From NCBI GenBank assembly GCA_001557035.1, contig LSKJ01000459.1, positions 1 to 8,428 on the forward strand: a DNA stretch of 8,428 nt, in the 5' to 3' direction. Below, piece by piece: positions 8,232 through 8,428 of this stretch. Source of the stretch: Rhodospirillaceae bacterium CCH5-H10 (GTDB taxonomy: Bacteria; Pseudomonadota; Alphaproteobacteria; Reyranellales; Reyranellaceae). Numbering within the stretch: position 1 is the first letter of the stretch; every line of letters begins with the position of its first letter. Below the pieces are notes generated by a model. The model worked only from the letters and a program-made list of their open reading frames with translations, ran no database searches and had not been told where the DNA came from. The position numbers and the translations under genes were made by a program.

Positions 8232-8428
8232 GTGGCCCACGCCGTAAGCGCCTCCTCCCACCGCTCCGACCGCATGTCGCCCGTCGCGCTCGCGCTGGCG
8301 ATCCTGCTGCATGTGCTCGTGGTGGCGGTGCTGTGGTGGCTGTCGCAACAGAAGCCGCCGACGCCGCCGGTCGAGGAAGCGATCAACGTCACCTTCGAGG
8401 AACCCAAGCCGCCCGAGCCACCCCCGCC
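8232..8428 (+). CDS. TonB/TolA-like energy transducer, N-terminal part (partial, 3' end outside window)
   Basis: The first 65 residues are visible. They comprise a short hydrophilic N-terminus, a single hydrophobic helix at about 17-38 (PVALALAILLHVLVVAVLWW, with an internal His27), then a periplasmic stretch QQKPPTPPVEEAINVTFEEPKPPEPPP that opens a Pro/Glu/Lys-rich linker. This layout is that of TonB-type proteins, which carry proton-motive energy from ExbB/ExbD to outer-membrane receptors; TolA has a similar start. The C-terminal TonB or TolA domain that would decide is outside the window. The start is uncertain: GTG at 8232 or the in-frame ATG at 8274, neither with a clear ribosome site. 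No ExbB/ExbD or TolQ/TolR gene is adjacent upstream, which argues slightly for a stand-alone TonB. Family likely, exact member unknown. Confidence 0.7.
   Translation, partial: MAHAVSASSHRSDRMSPVALALAILLHVLVVAVLWWLSQQKPPTPPVEEAINVTFEEPKPPEPPP

Overview
The window is a dense, GC-rich stretch of bacterial chromosome. Codon bias is strong enough to create long antisense shadow ORFs. Gene families and layout suggest an alphaproteobacterium (Rhodospirillales/Hyphomicrobiales-like). This rests on overall look plus a GC-rich hairpin repeat of a kind common in that class; there is no rRNA or other marker to settle it.

Left half (1-4747, minus strand): a glycerol-3-phosphate / glycerophosphodiester uptake locus. 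In transcription order it holds a cytoplasmic glycerophosphodiester phosphodiesterase (ugpQ), the periplasmic binding protein (ugpB), two permeases (ugpA, ugpE) and the ATPase (ugpC, cut off by the left edge). UgpB captures G3P or glycerophosphodiesters in the periplasm, UgpA/UgpE form the channel, UgpC drives import, and UgpQ hydrolyses imported diesters to G3P plus an alcohol. A good Pho-box candidate lies 70 bases before ugpB, in line with phosphate-starvation control. Two near-identical perfect hairpins and a G-rich tract fill the 146-base gap between ugpB and ugpA, the only long gap inside ugpB-A-E-C.

Right half (4816-8070, plus strand): three tightly packed genes diverge from ugpQ. They are a gluconate-5-dehydrogenase-like short-chain dehydrogenase, a CitMHS_2/NhaD-like multi-spanning ion or carboxylate transporter whose ATG overlaps the previous stop (TGATG), and a SAM-dependent methyltransferase that overlaps the transporter by 17 bases. 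The last has the signature of a protein arginine methyltransferase (PRMT7/PRMT9-like, both double-E glutamates present) and a TPR-like N-terminal segment. It is the most unusual gene in the window.

Right edge (8232-8428, plus strand): the start of a TonB/TolA-like energy-transducer protein with a short N-terminus, one membrane helix and the beginning of a Pro/Glu/Lys-rich linker, cut by the window end.

No rRNA, tRNA, CRISPR array, insertion sequence or phage gene was seen. No gap without a gene exceeds 300 bases; the longest are 2457-2602, 3923-4054 and 8071-8231. Most of the window is ordinary metabolism and transport. I do not see a clear new multi-gene system; the PRMT-like gene and the regulatory architecture of the ugp operon are the best leads.
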